NCBI GenBank assembly: GCA_964555675.1
Contig: CAZKTU010000109.1
Span: 1 to 19,998 of the forward strand
Direction of reading: 5' to 3'
Length of the DNA stretch: 19,998 nucleotides
From: CAIWXH01 sp964555675
GTDB taxonomy: Bacteria; Chloroflexota; Chloroflexia; Chloroflexales; Chloroflexaceae
The notes beneath the pieces are model-generated. The model was not told the origin of the DNA. It saw nothing but the letters and a program-made list of their open reading frames with translations, and ran no database searches. A program made the position numbers and the translations under genes. Of the stretch, positions 1-9,602 are shown piece after piece (position 1 is the first letter of the stretch; every line of letters begins with the position of its first letter).

Positions 1-737
1 AGGTCGACGTGCTGATCCGCAACTCGACCTTCACCCTCAGCCGCGACGGCTCGCTCGGCCTCGAGTGGATGCCGGTCACGTTCTATGACGGCCAGGGCAT
101 GATGGTGCGCAAAGACAGCGGCATCACCACCCTCGAGGACATGAACGGGGCGACGATCTGTGTCCAGACGGGCACGACGACCGAGCTGAACCTGGCCGAC
201 CAGTTCCGCGCCCGCGGCCTCGAGTTCACCCCGGTGGTCTTCCCCGACGGCGACGGCACGCGCACAGCCTATGACGCAGGCCAGTGCGACGGCTTCACCA
301 CCGACAAGTCGGGCCTGGTCTCGAGCCTGACCCTGCTGACCAACCCGGCCGATCACACCATCCTCGACGTGACTATGTCCAAGGAGCCCCTGGGCCCCTC
401 GGTGGCCCACGGCGACCAGCAGTGGGGCGACGCGGTGCGCTGGATCACCTTCGCCACCTTCCAGGCCGAGGAGTTCGGCATCAGCTCGGCCAACCTGGCC
501 GAGTTTACCGCCAGCGAGGTCCCCGAGATCCAGCGCTTCCTCGGCATCGGCGACAACGCCCTCGGCGATGGCATCGGCCTGCCCAACGACTTCGTCCAGC
601 GCGTGATCAAGGCGGTCGGCAACTACGAGGAGATCTATGATCGCAACCTCGGGCCCGAGACGCCCTTCGCGCTACCCCGCGGCCTGAACGCGCTCTACAC
701 CGAAGGCGGTCTGCTCTACTCGCCGCCCTTCCGCTAG
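1..737 (+). CDS. aapJ: Amino-acid ABC transporter substrate-binding protein, 3' part (AapJ/BztA type)
   Basis: This is the C-terminal part of a periplasmic L-amino-acid binding protein that delivers substrate to the permeases encoded just downstream. The reading frame is open to the left edge of the window (first full codon at 3), so the signal peptide and N-terminal lobe are missing. About 245 residues are visible, against roughly 340 for the family. Recognisable AapJ-type segments are VDVLIRNSTFTLSRD at the start, FYDGQGMMV, the CDGFTTDKSGL stretch that corresponds to CDAYTTDRSGL in known members, and the C-terminal ALYTEGGLLYSPPFR. The stop is TAG at 735-737. The following permease, second permease and ATPase genes on the same strand complete the importer. 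Assignment to the polar/general amino-acid family is secure. The exact substrate range (glutamate, aspartate and their amides, or broader) cannot be read from sequence. Confidence 0.93.
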   Translation, partial: VDVLIRNSTFTLSRDGSLGLEWMPVTFYDGQGMMVRKDSGITTLEDMNGATICVQTGTTTELNLADQFRARGLEFTPVVFPDGDGTRTAYDAGQCDGFTTDKSGLVSSLTLLTNPADHTILDVTMSKEPLGPSVAHGDQQWGDAVRWITFATFQAEEFGISSANLAEFTASEVPEIQRFLGIGDNALGDGIGLPNDFVQRVIKAVGNYEEIYDRNLGPETPFALPRGLNALYTEGGLLYSPPFR

Positions 738-749
738 GCGTAACCCGGA

Positions 750-777
750 CCAGGGGGGCGCCTAGGCGCCCCCCTGG
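750..777. repeat. Perfect 28-nt GC-rich palindrome between binding-protein and permease genes
   Basis: Arms of 13 nt (CCAGGGGGGCGCC and its exact complement) flank a central TA, so the RNA would form a very stable hairpin. It lies 13 nt after the aapJ stop and 27 nt before the permease start. There is no T-run after it, so it is not a classical intrinsic terminator. A hairpin here commonly protects or partially terminates the binding-protein message, so that the soluble component is made in excess over the permease; that role is inferred. A 15-nt part (764-778, AGGCGCCCCCCTGGC) recurs exactly at 10125-10139. Confidence 0.8.
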
Positions 778-803
778 CTATATTGGCTACGGGAGAAGTC
801 TCT

Positions 804-1994
804 ATGGCTGTAGAAGCGCGGCAGCGCACAAGCATCCCCTTCTATCGTGACACCCGCATTATCGCGATCATTCTGCAAGTGATCTTCGCCCTGATCGTGC
901 TCGGCGGGCTCTGGCTGCTCTACACCAACATGATCGAGGGCCTGCGCCGCGCGAATCTGCTGCCGAGCTTCGCCTTCCTCTCGCAGCCGGCCGGTTTCCC
1001 GATCGCCGAGAGCGTCATCCCCTACGACCCGGCGATGACCTACGGGCGGGCCTTCGTGGTCGGCGTGCTCAATACCCTGCGCATCGCGATCACCGGGATC
1101 ATCCTGGCCACGCTGCTCGGGGTCACGATCGGCCTGTTCCGGCTCTCGAACAACTGGCTGCTGCGTAATACGGCCCTCTGGTATGTCGAGCTGGTGCGCA
1201 ACATCCCGCTGCTGCTCCAGCTGATCTTCTGGTTCTTGCTCACCAAGGCCTTCCCCCGCGTCCAAGAGAGCATCGACCTCGGCGGTGTGGTCTACCTGCA
1301 CAACCGCGGCGTCACTATGGCCTGGCCCCAGGCGAGCGCCAGCTTCGACGCCTGGACACCCTGGCTCTGGGCCGGGCTGCTGCTCGGGGCGGGCTATTAT
1401 GTCGCCAGGCGTGTGCAGTTCGCCCGCCGCGACCGGCCGGGGGTGGCCCTGCCGTGGGCCCTGCTGATCGCCGGCGGGATCGCCCTGATCGGCCTGATCG
1501 TCGCCAGAGTTACGAGCGGGATCTGGCCCGTCAGCCTCGAGTTCCCCGCCCTCCAGCGCTTCAACTTCGAGGGCGGGCTCACCGTCACCGCGAGCTTCGC
1601 CGCCCTGCTGGTCGGCCTGGTGATCTATACCGCGGCCTTCATCAGCGAGATCGTGCGCAGCGGCATCCAGTCGGTACACAAAGGCCAGCGCGAGGCCGCC
1701 CGGGCCCTCGGCCTGAACACCGGCCAGACCCTGCGCCTGGTGATCTTCCCCCAGGCCCTGCGGATCATGATCCCGCCGATGACCAGCACCTACCTGAACC
1801 TGACCAAGAATAGCAGCCTGGCCGTGGCGATCGCCTACCCCGACCTGTTCTACGTCGGCAATACGATCAACAACCAGACCGGGCAGGCCGTGCCGGTGAT
1901 CTTGATGCTGATGCTCAGCTATCTGAGCGTCAGCCTGCTGACCTCGCTGCTCATGAACTGGTACAACAAGCGCATTCAGCTGGTAGAGCGCTAG
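804..1994 (+). CDS. aapQ: Amino-acid ABC transporter permease 1 (AapQ/BztB type)
   Basis: This is an inner-membrane permease of the polar amino-acid importer and forms the translocation path with the next permease. The start was chosen at ATG 804, which has GGGAGAAG at 791-798 with 5-nt spacing; an in-frame TTG at 783 is possible but lacks a binding site. The protein is 396 residues, the usual size for the AapQ/BztB group, and longer than simple HisQ/HisM permeases because of an extra region after the first hydrophobic segments. Hydrophobic segments include one near the N terminus (IIAIILQVIFALIVLGGLWL), a group around the VELVRNIPLLLQLIFWF motif, and C-terminal helices. The EAA loop that docks on the ATPase is visible around residues 293-312 (KGQREAARALGLN, EAA at 297-299). 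It follows the binding-protein gene and is 12 nt from the second permease, as expected for one operon. Confidence 0.95.
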   Translation: MAVEARQRTSIPFYRDTRIIAIILQVIFALIVLGGLWLLYTNMIEGLRRANLLPSFAFLSQPAGFPIAESVIPYDPAMTYGRAFVVGVLNTLRIAITGIILATLLGVTIGLFRLSNNWLLRNTALWYVELVRNIPLLLQLIFWFLLTKAFPRVQESIDLGGVVYLHNRGVTMAWPQASASFDAWTPWLWAGLLLGAGYYVARRVQFARRDRPGVALPWALLIAGGIALIGLIVARVTSGIWPVSLEFPALQRFNFEGGLTVTASFAALLVGLVIYTAAFISEIVRSGIQSVHKGQREAARALGLNTGQTLRLVIFPQALRIMIPPMTSTYLNLTKNSSLAVAIAYPDLFYVGNTINNQTGQAVPVILMLMLSYLSVSLLTSLLMNWYNKRIQLVER

Positions 1995-2006
1995 GGAGAA
2001 TGGGCA

Positions 2007-3242
2007 ATGGCCACTACTGACGTCCCCCAGGGCCGCGCCAGGCCCGCCCGCCCCAGCATCGACGCTCTCGGCTGGCTGCGCGAGAACCTCTTCAGCACCT
2101 GGTACAACATCGTCATCACCCTGGTCCTGGGCTTCCTGCTCTTCCAGCTGCTCAGCGCCTTCTTCGGCTGGCTGATCACCTCCCAGGGTTGGCCGGCCGT
2201 GGTCGCCAACCTCAAGGTGCTGATGACCTGGACCTACCCGGCCGCCCAGCTCTGGCGCCCCCAGCTGGCCCTCGCGCTGGTAGCCCTGCTGCTCGGCCTC
2301 AGCGCGGGCACCTGGCGCGGCATCACCCTCGGCCTGGCGGTCGGCTCGACGATCGGCAGCCTGCTGCTGGTCATCCCGACCTTCTTCCTGCCGCCCGTCG
2401 AGAATCAGGTGGCCCTGCGGGCCTGGCAGATGTTCCTCGCGCTGGCGGTTCTGCTGGTGGCCGGCTACTTCGCGGGGGCCGCGGGCGGCGCGCGCCTGCG
2501 CTGGCCGCTGATCGCCGCTTGGTTTCTGCTCTATCCCGCGGTGATCGTGATCATTCGCGGCTTCGGCGGGGTGCTGCCCCTGGTCGAGAGCAATCTCTGG
2601 GGTGGTCTGCTGCTGACCCTGCTGCTCTCCGCGAGCGGGATCGTGCTCTCCTTCCCCCTCGGCATCCTGCTGGCCCTCGGTCGGCGCAGCAACCTGCCGG
2701 TGATCAAGTGGTTCTGCATCGCCTATATCGAGCTGATCCGCGGCGTACCTCTGGTCACTGTACTCTATATGGGCTCGCTGCTGCTGCCGCTCTTCTTGCC
2801 CGGCGGCGAGAGCATCGACCAGCTGGTGCGGGCCACGGTGGCGGTGACTCTGTTCAGCGCGGCCTATCTGGCCGAGAATGTGCGCGGCGGGCTGCAGGCC
2901 ATCCCCAAGGGCCAGAGCGAGGCGGCCCGCGCCCTCGGCCTGAATGTGGTCCAGACCACCCTGCTGATCACCTTGCCCCAGGCCCTGCGCTCGGTCATCC
3001 CGGTGCTGGTCAGCCAGTTCATCAGCCTGTTCAAGGACACCTCGCTGGTGGTGATCGTCGGCCTCGCCGACCTGCTCGGCGCCGCCCAGGGTATCGTCGG
3101 CCAGCCCGAGTGGCTGGGCACCCCCGGGGGCGTCTGGCGCGAGACCTTCCTCTTCATCGCCCTGATCTACTGGGTCTTCAGCTTCACCATGTCGCGCACC
3201 GCCCGCCAGATCGAGTTTAATCTGAACGTCGGGAAGCACTAA
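2007..3242 (+). CDS. aapM: Amino-acid ABC transporter permease 2 (AapM/BztC type)
   Basis: This is the second membrane subunit of the amino-acid importer. The 411-residue protein starts at ATG 2007 just after a GGGAGA motif that overlaps the end of the first permease gene, so the two are translationally close (12 nt apart). Several long hydrophobic stretches occupy the first half (TWYNIVITLVLGFLLFQLL, LALVALLLGLSA, LFLALAVLLVAGYF-like). The permease core in the second half carries the family pattern IELIRGVPLVTVLYM and an EAA loop at about residues 301-320 (KGQSEAARALGLN, EAA at 305-307). Those regions closely match the first permease, consistent with paralogous subunits forming a heterodimer. 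The stop TAA ends 4 nt before the ATPase start, indicating translational coupling. Function as AapM/BztC is supported by size, order and motifs; substrate is not. Confidence 0.95.
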   Translation: MATTDVPQGRARPARPSIDALGWLRENLFSTWYNIVITLVLGFLLFQLLSAFFGWLITSQGWPAVVANLKVLMTWTYPAAQLWRPQLALALVALLLGLSAGTWRGITLGLAVGSTIGSLLLVIPTFFLPPVENQVALRAWQMFLALAVLLVAGYFAGAAGGARLRWPLIAAWFLLYPAVIVIIRGFGGVLPLVESNLWGGLLLTLLLSASGIVLSFPLGILLALGRRSNLPVIKWFCIAYIELIRGVPLVTVLYMGSLLLPLFLPGGESIDQLVRATVAVTLFSAAYLAENVRGGLQAIPKGQSEAARALGLNVVQTTLLITLPQALRSVIPVLVSQFISLFKDTSLVVIVGLADLLGAAQGIVGQPEWLGTPGGVWRETFLFIALIYWVFSFTMSRTARQIEFNLNVGKH

Positions 3243-3246
3243 CACT

Positions 3247-3999
<753 letters not shown>

Positions 4000-4012
4000 G
4001 GCAGTGGTTCGA

Positions 4013-4030
4013 GCCCGCGCAGGCGGGCTT
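4013..4030 (+). terminator. Possible weak terminator after the amino-acid importer operon
   Basis: GCCCGC (4013-4018) and GCGGGC (4023-4028) form a 6-bp GC stem with a GCAG loop followed by only two Ts. It is placed 13 nt after the ATPase stop codon. The short T tract makes efficient Rho-independent termination uncertain. Confidence 0.35.
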
Positions 4031-4047
4031 CGCAGCCCGGCCAGCCG

Positions 4048-4056
4048 TGCTATACT
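4048..4056 (+). promoter_or_regulatory. Extended -10 promoter for the LuxR-type regulator
   Basis: TGCTATACT forms an extended -10 element (TG at 4048-4049, TATACT at 4051-4056) with no convincing -35. It lies about 50 nt before the regulator start, in an AT-richer patch of a GC-rich region. The call is by consensus match only. Confidence 0.45.
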
Positions 4057-4107
4057 ATCAAATACCGCATTAGAGCGCGGACGAAGGCCAGCCCAAGGAA
4101 CCCTTCC

Positions 4108-6639
4108 ATGGAGACGAGCGCCGGACCATCGGCTCCCGGTTCATTGCTGCGCCCCCAGGCGCGGGCCCTCCCGAGCCCCCTGACACCGCTGGTCGGCCGC
4201 GAGGCGATCCTGTCGACGCTGCTCGCGCAGCTGCGCGACCCCGAGTGTCGCCTGGTGACGATCTGCGGTCTCGGCGGCATCGGCAAGAGCCGCCTGGCCA
4301 TCGAGGCCGCCAATGCCCTGGCCGCCGACGAGGCCTTCCCCGACGGCGTCTGCTTCGTGCCCATGGACTCGGTCATGCCCCGCGAGCCCCTGGCCGAGGT
4401 GCTCGCCACCACCATCGCCGCGGCCCTCGGCCTGACCGTCAGGGGCCCCGAACTGCCGAGCGCTCAGCTGAGCGGCTACCTCCAGGAGCGCCAACTGCTG
4501 CTGGTGATCGATACGATCGAGCACCTGGTCGCCGCGGCCCCCTACCTGGCCAGCCTGCTGCAGGTGGCCGGCGGCCTCACCGTGCTCACCACCTCGCGCG
4601 AGCGCCTGAACCTGCGCGGCGAGCAGGTGCTCTTGCTCGACGGCCTCGCCTATCCCCCGAACCTCCCTAGCGCGGGCGAGGCGCCCCTCGAGAGCTACCC
4701 CGCGATCCAGCTCTTCGCCGAGGTGGCCCGGGCCGCCTCGCCCGACTTCGCCCTGAGTGCTTCCACCGCCGAGGCCACGGCGCGCATCTGCCGCCTGGTC
4801 GACGGCCTGCCCCTGGCGATCGAGCTGGCCGCCCGCTGGACGCCGATCCTCTCGTGCGCCGAGATCGCCGACGAGATCGCCCTCAACCTCGACTTTCTCA
4901 GCGACGATACGCGCCAGGGCGACGGGCAGCGCCAGAGCCTGCGGGCCGTCTTTACCCACTCGTGGGCCCTGCTCACCCCCTCCGAGCAGCAGGCCCTGCG
5001 CCGCCTCTCGATCTTCCACGGACGCTTCAGCCGCAACGCCGCCGCGCCCGTGGCCGGGGCCACATTGCCCATGCTGGCCGCCCTGGTCAACAAGTCGCTC
5101 GTTCGGCGGGTCAGCAGCGAGATGGGGGCCTCCGCCCGCTACGAGCTGCCCGGCCCCCTGCGCCAGTACGCCGCCGAGCAGCTCGCGGCCGCCGGCGAGC
5201 TGGCCGAGACCCAGGATCGCCACGCGCGCTACTTCCTCGGCCTGCTGGCCGGCAGCGTCGCCGACCTGCGCGGCCCGGCCCAGCTCGAGACCCTGGCCGC
5301 CCTCGGGGCCGAGATCGACCAGCTGCGGGCGGCCTGGCATCACGCCGTCGCCCAGGCCGACCACGAGGCCCTCGGCGCCGCCGCGCCGGCCCTCTTCCAC
5401 GTCTACGATATGCTCAGCTGGTTCCAGGAGGGGGCCGGCGCCTTCGTGGCCGCCAGCCGGGCCCTCGCCCCGCTGCTCGCGTCGCGCCCCGAGGTTGCCT
5501 CGGCCTACGCCGCGATCGTGGCCCGCGAGGGCTGGATGACCTTCCACCTGGGCCGCCAGCGCGACGCCCGCGCCCGGCTCGAGCAGAGCCTCGCGGTGCA
5601 GCAGGCCCACGGCCTCGGCGACGAGATGGGCTTCGGCCTGAACTACCTGGCGGCCGTCTGCGCCTACCTGGGCGACGAGCCGGCCGCCCTGGCCTATGGC
5701 GAACGGGGCCAGGCCCTGGCCCTGGCCACCGACGACGCCTACGGCCAGGCGGTGATCGGCAATATCCTCGGCCAGATCGCCTTCGACCGCAAAGACTACT
5801 CGACCGCGCGCCGCTACAGCGAGCAGAGCCTGGCGATCGAGCAGCGCATCGGCAACCGCTGGAGCATGAGCTTCTCGCTGACCAACCTCGGCAAGGTGGC
5901 CTACACCCAGGGCAACTTCGCCGACGCTCAGCGCCTCTTCGCCCAGAGCCTCGAGCTGCGCATCGCCATGGGCGACCTGCGCGGCGCGGCGATCTCGCAC
6001 CATCGCCTGGGCGACACCGCCGTCGGCCTGGGCGACCACGAGGGCGCCCGCAGCCACTACAACCAGAGCCTGGGCCTCTTTCGGAGCATCGGCAACCGCT
6101 GGGGCCAGGCCGCCGTGCTGATCAGCCAGGGTCAGCTGGCCCTGGCCCAGGAGCGACCCGGCGACGCGGTGCCCCTGCTGCAAGAGGCCCTCGGCCTGGC
6201 CCTCGAGACCGGCTCGAGCCCCCAGATCGCCGCCGTGGCTGGGCTGTGCGCGCCCCTCGTGCGCCCCCACGACTCGGCCTGGGCCGCCCAGCTCGAGGCC
6301 CTCGCCGCGCCTTCGGCCTCATCCCGACTCACCACGGAAGAGGCCGCCGGCCTCGCCGCGCGCCTGCTGACCTGGCACTACAGGCCTCCGCCGACCCGCG
6401 CCGGCGGGCCGCCTGCCGCGGCGTCCACCGGGCGCGCCAGCTACCCCGGCGGCCTCACGGCCCGCGAGGTCGAGGTGTTGCGCCTGGTCGCCCGCGGCCT
6501 TACGGATGCCCAGGTCGCGGACGAGCTGGTGCTCAGTCGGCGCACCGTCAGTACGCATCTCACCTCGATCTATGGGAAGCTCGGGATCAACTCGCGCAGC
6601 GCCGCCACGCGTTTCGCCGTCGAGCACGGGCTCTCCTGA
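4108..6639 (+). CDS. NB-ARC-type ATPase/TPR transcriptional regulator with C-terminal LuxR domain
   Basis: This is a large (843-residue) single-protein transcription factor. The N-terminal P-loop NTPase module has Walker A GLGGIGKS at residues 54-61, Walker B-like LLLVIDTIEH at 130-139, the TTSR sensor motif at 161-164 and GLPLAIELAA at 233-242. The normally conserved DNxEH after Walker B reads DTIEH here. A winged-helix-like segment (HSWALLTPSEQQALRRLSIF) and a QYAAEQL stretch follow. Residues from roughly 380 to 730 are Ala/Leu-rich helical repeats resembling TPRs. The last 65 residues (779-843) are a typical LuxR helix-turn-helix: LTAREVEVLRLVARGLTDAQVADELVLSRRTV in part, ending KLGINSRSAATRFAVEHGLS. 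Such proteins are thought to sense a ligand or protein through the NTPase/TPR part and then bind DNA. The start at 4108 has AAGGAA upstream. Target genes are unknown; it could be a neighbour-independent regulator. Confidence 0.93.
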   Translation: METSAGPSAPGSLLRPQARALPSPLTPLVGREAILSTLLAQLRDPECRLVTICGLGGIGKSRLAIEAANALAADEAFPDGVCFVPMDSVMPREPLAEVLATTIAAALGLTVRGPELPSAQLSGYLQERQLLLVIDTIEHLVAAAPYLASLLQVAGGLTVLTTSRERLNLRGEQVLLLDGLAYPPNLPSAGEAPLESYPAIQLFAEVARAASPDFALSASTAEATARICRLVDGLPLAIELAARWTPILSCAEIADEIALNLDFLSDDTRQGDGQRQSLRAVFTHSWALLTPSEQQALRRLSIFHGRFSRNAAAPVAGATLPMLAALVNKSLVRRVSSEMGASARYELPGPLRQYAAEQLAAAGELAETQDRHARYFLGLLAGSVADLRGPAQLETLAALGAEIDQLRAAWHHAVAQADHEALGAAAPALFHVYDMLSWFQEGAGAFVAASRALAPLLASRPEVASAYAAIVAREGWMTFHLGRQRDARARLEQSLAVQQAHGLGDEMGFGLNYLAAVCAYLGDEPAALAYGERGQALALATDDAYGQAVIGNILGQIAFDRKDYSTARRYSEQSLAIEQRIGNRWSMSFSLTNLGKVAYTQGNFADAQRLFAQSLELRIAMGDLRGAAISHHRLGDTAVGLGDHEGARSHYNQSLGLFRSIGNRWGQAAVLISQGQLALAQERPGDAVPLLQEALGLALETGSSPQIAAVAGLCAPLVRPHDSAWAAQLEALAAPSASSRLTTEEAAGLAARLLTWHYRPPPTRAGGPPAAASTGRASYPGGLTAREVEVLRLVARGLTDAQVADELVLSRRTVSTHLTSIYGKLGINSRSAATRFAVEHGLS

Positions 6640-6745
6640 GACCACAAGGCGAAAAATTCCCCCTCCCGCCCTGTCATAATTCTGCTAGAATATAGTTCAT
6701 ACCCTAGCGCTATTGAACAGCAGTACTTAGTGTCAGGAGGTCCGC

Positions 6746-7072
6746 ATGGTCCTGAAGGGTCTGGCCCTCGGCGCCGCCATGGCCACGGTCGCCGTGGCGC
6801 TCTTCGTCGCCCTGACCTTCCAGCCCACCCGGGCGACGGTCACGGCTCCGGCCAGCAACGTGGTCATGCTGCCGAACGGCATGGCTGCGCCGCAGCTGCA
6901 GCCCGCCCAGCAGGGCGCCCCGGCCCTGGTCGAGGCCGAGACGAGCCTGCTCAGCATGGTGCGCAGCAACATCGACAGCGCCGGCAGCGCCGCTCTCGCC
7001 CTGAGGGCCGAGCTGACCGCGCCGCCCGTCAGCTCCTCGAGCTACCTGCTCCATAGCTGCAGCGGCGACTAG
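6746..7072 (+). CDS. Small membrane-anchored or secreted protein of unknown function
   Basis: I do not recognise this 108-residue protein. The start ATG 6746 is preceded by a strong ribosome binding site (CAGGAGG, 6734-6740). Residues about 4-25 (KGLALGAAMATVAVALFVAL) form one hydrophobic segment preceded by a lysine, which fits a signal anchor or signal peptide; there is no lipobox cysteine at the usual place. The remainder is Ala/Pro/Gln/Ser-rich, with the pattern AETSLLSMVRSNIDSAGSAA and a Ser-rich C terminus containing one cysteine. It stands alone between the LuxR-type regulator and a strong terminator on the same strand, so it is probably a monocistronic gene. The 106 nt upstream contain AT-rich sequence, including TAGAAT at 6686-6691, without a clear -35. 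A role cannot be assigned. Confidence 0.7.
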   Translation: MVLKGLALGAAMATVAVALFVALTFQPTRATVTAPASNVVMLPNGMAAPQLQPAQQGAPALVEAETSLLSMVRSNIDSAGSAALALRAELTAPPVSSSSYLLHSCSGD

Positions 7073-7084
7073 ACCTCGACCTAC

Positions 7085-7123
7085 CACAAAGCCCCCGCTC
7101 ACTACGTGAGCGGGGGCTTTGTG
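7085..7123. terminator. Strong, probably bidirectional intrinsic terminator
   Basis: A perfect 18-bp inverted repeat (arms 7085-7102 and 7106-7123) encloses a 3-nt TAC loop. The stem has the terminator-like form AAAGCCCCCGCTCAC / GTGAGCGGGGGCTTT, giving A-tract and T-tract ends that can work in both directions. It starts 12 nt after the stop of the small protein and faces the convergent ABC ATPase gene, separated from it by the repeat array. Confidence 0.88.
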
Positions 7124-7158
7124 CGTCTTGAGTAAGACGATGACCCTGCCTCGCCTCA

Positions 7159-7317
7159 GCGAGGTCGTAGGGGCGCCTTACCTCAGCGAGGTCGTAAGGG
7201 CGCCCCCTACCAGCACCTGAGCGGGGTCGTAGGGGAACCTGGTTCCCCTACACCAGCGCGGTCGTAAGGGCGCCCCCTACCAGCACCTGAGCGGGGTCGT
7301 AGGGGAACCTGGTTCCC

Positions 7318-7329
<12 letters not shown>
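7159..7329. repeat. Tandem array with 35-nt period and 70-nt higher-order unit
   Basis: A core GCGNGGTCGTARGGG occurs five times, starting at 7159, 7186, 7221, 7256 and 7291. The last four starts are spaced exactly 35 nt apart. Two alternating versions make a 70-nt unit, and 7191-7259 is identical to 7261-7329 (69 of 69). Each half-unit contains its own palindrome: GTAAGGGCGCCCCCTAC in one, and 11-nt arms GTAGGGGAACC / GGTTCCCCTAC around a single T in the other (7229-7251 and 7299-7321). The final copy runs through the stop codon and last three codons of the ABC ATPase gene on the opposite strand. Spacers are far too short and unconserved for a CRISPR array; it resembles expanded REP-like intergenic palindromes. 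Confidence 0.88.
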
Positions 7330-8424
<1,095 letters not shown>

Positions 8425-8468
8425 TGGGTTCCTCCTTGGTTACGCTACCATCGTTGGTACAGATGCGG

Positions 8469-9482
8469 TCAACAGGGCTGTGCTGTAGTGCGACGTACGA
8501 TCAACTGGAGGGGCAGGGGCCCCTCAGGGGGTATCTGCTGGCGCTCGACCAGGGCGATCAGGGCCCGGGCCAGGGCCGCGCCCAGGGCCCGCCGCGGCGA
8601 GCGGAGCGTCGTGAGGGGCGGGTGGACGTGGGCGGCCAGAGGCAGGTCGCCGCAGCCCACCAGGGACAGGTCGCGCCCAGCCACGAGCCCGGCGTCGCGC
8701 AGGGCGTGCATCGCGCCAAAGGCGAGGGCGTCGCCTGCGGCGATCACGGCTGTGGGCGGCTCGGGGCGGGCCAGCAGCTCGCCCATGGCGGCCATGCCGT
8801 CCTGCTCGCTGGTGCCCGCCTCGACGACCAGGGCCGGGTCGGCCTCGTAGCCGGCCGCGGCGAGGGCCGTCTCGAAGCCCTGGTAGAACGGCTCGCTGTC
8901 GGCCAGGTCTGAAGGCAGGGCGATCATGCCGATGCGGCCGTGGCCGAGGGCGAGCAGGTGGCGGGCGGCGTCGGCCGCGCCCCTGCCCAGGTCGAAGCCG
9001 ACCGAGGGGCAGGCCTGCCCCGGGGCGACCGCGCCCACGCCCACGCAGGGTACGCCTGCGGCGGCGAGATGGGCGGCCCGCTCGTCGTCGACGCGCAGGT
9101 CGAGCAGCACGAGCCCCTCGACGCGGCCGGTGCGGGCCAGGGCGGCGCCGAGCTCGTGCTCGGGCTGCTCGGCGCTGGCGGCCAGCAGCAAATAGTAGCC
9201 CTGCGCGGCCGCGGCCTCGGTGAGGCCGGCGACGAGCTCGGCAAGGGCAGGGTCGGCCAGGCCGGCCGCGCCGTGGGGCAGCACCAGGCCGAGGGTGCGC
9301 GAGCGAGTGCGCAGGCTGCGGGCGGCGTGGTTGGGCTGGTAGTTCAGGGCTTCGACGGCGGCGAGCACGCGCTGCCGGGTCTCGGCGGTGACTGTGCCTG
9401 TGCCGTTAAGCACATACGACACCGTCGCCGTCGAGACGCTGGCGCGCTGCGCTACGTCCTTGATCGTCGCCAAGCCTGCCAC
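8469..9482 (-). CDS. LacI-family transcriptional repressor
   Basis: This is a sugar-responsive DNA-binding repressor of 337 residues, the normal family length. The N-terminal helix-turn-helix is at about residues 5-26 (ATIKDVAQRASVSTATVSYVLN), followed by the hinge region ETRQRVLAAVEALNYQPN with residues RSLRT. The remainder is a periplasmic-binding-protein-like effector domain with LGLVLP, a late region around AVIAAGDALAFGAMHALRDAGL, and the terminal DLSLVGCGDLP and TTLRSP segments seen in this family. The start used is GTG at 9482, with a modest GCAAGG upstream. It precedes the sugar ABC ATPase gene on the same strand. A near-consensus promoter and four 8-bp operator-like repeats lie directly upstream, pointing to autoregulation. 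The effector is unknown, probably a sugar given the neighbour. Confidence 0.94.
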   Translation of the reverse strand: MAGLATIKDVAQRASVSTATVSYVLNGTGTVTAETRQRVLAAVEALNYQPNHAARSLRTRSRTLGLVLPHGAAGLADPALAELVAGLTEAAAAQGYYLLLAASAEQPEHELGAALARTGRVEGLVLLDLRVDDERAAHLAAAGVPCVGVGAVAPGQACPSVGFDLGRGAADAARHLLALGHGRIGMIALPSDLADSEPFYQGFETALAAAGYEADPALVVEAGTSEQDGMAAMGELLARPEPPTAVIAAGDALAFGAMHALRDAGLVAGRDLSLVGCGDLPLAAHVHPPLTTLRSPRRALGAALARALIALVERQQIPPEGPLPLQLIVRRTTAQPC

Positions 9483-9490
9483 CCTTGCGC

Positions 9491-9522
9491 TTAATTGATT
9501 AATCGCTTAATCGGTTAAGCAA
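9491..9522. promoter_or_regulatory. Overlapping LacI-type operators made of four 8-bp repeats
   Basis: The stretch reads as four tandem octamers: TTAATTGA, TTAATCGC, TTAATCGG and TTAAGCAA. Because the halves are near-palindromic they create overlapping 16-bp operators with the central CG typical of LacI-family sites: 9497-9512 (GATTAATCGCTTAATC) and 9505-9520 (GCTTAATCGGTTAAGC), with centres 8 bp apart. The array starts right after the -10 box of the lacI promoter and covers the expected transcription start, so a bound repressor would block initiation. Confidence 0.8.
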
Positions 9523-9551
9523 AGTATAGCAGGGCCCCTGATGCATGTCAA
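9523..9551 (-). promoter_or_regulatory. Near-consensus sigma70-type promoter of the lacI-ugpC operon
   Basis: On the minus strand TTGACA (9546-9551) is followed by exactly 17 nt and TATACT (9523-9528). The operator repeats begin immediately downstream. This is among the best promoter matches in the window. Confidence 0.85.
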
Positions 9552-9602
9552 GTGTCGGGCTTAAAAAAGAGTTGAGGGTCACTACCTGGGAGGAGGCTCG
9601 GG

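Noticed and set aside
4003..4028. tRNA T-arm-like GGTTCGAGCCC after the amino-acid ATPase gene
   Set aside because: No anticodon arm, D arm or acceptor stem upstream; the preceding sequence is coding.
4141..6270. A 709-codon minus-strand frame opposite the LuxR-type regulator
   Set aside because: Same reason: biased composition, no recognisable domain, and fully antisense to a gene with clear motifs.
4108..6639. Regulator as part of the amino-acid importer operon
   Set aside because: It has its own promoter-like element and a 108-nt spacer with a hairpin; a functional link is not supported.
9561..9602. Intrinsic terminator after the FtsB-like gene
   Set aside because: A run of six Ts exists on the minus strand (9563-9568), but no convincing GC stem precedes it.
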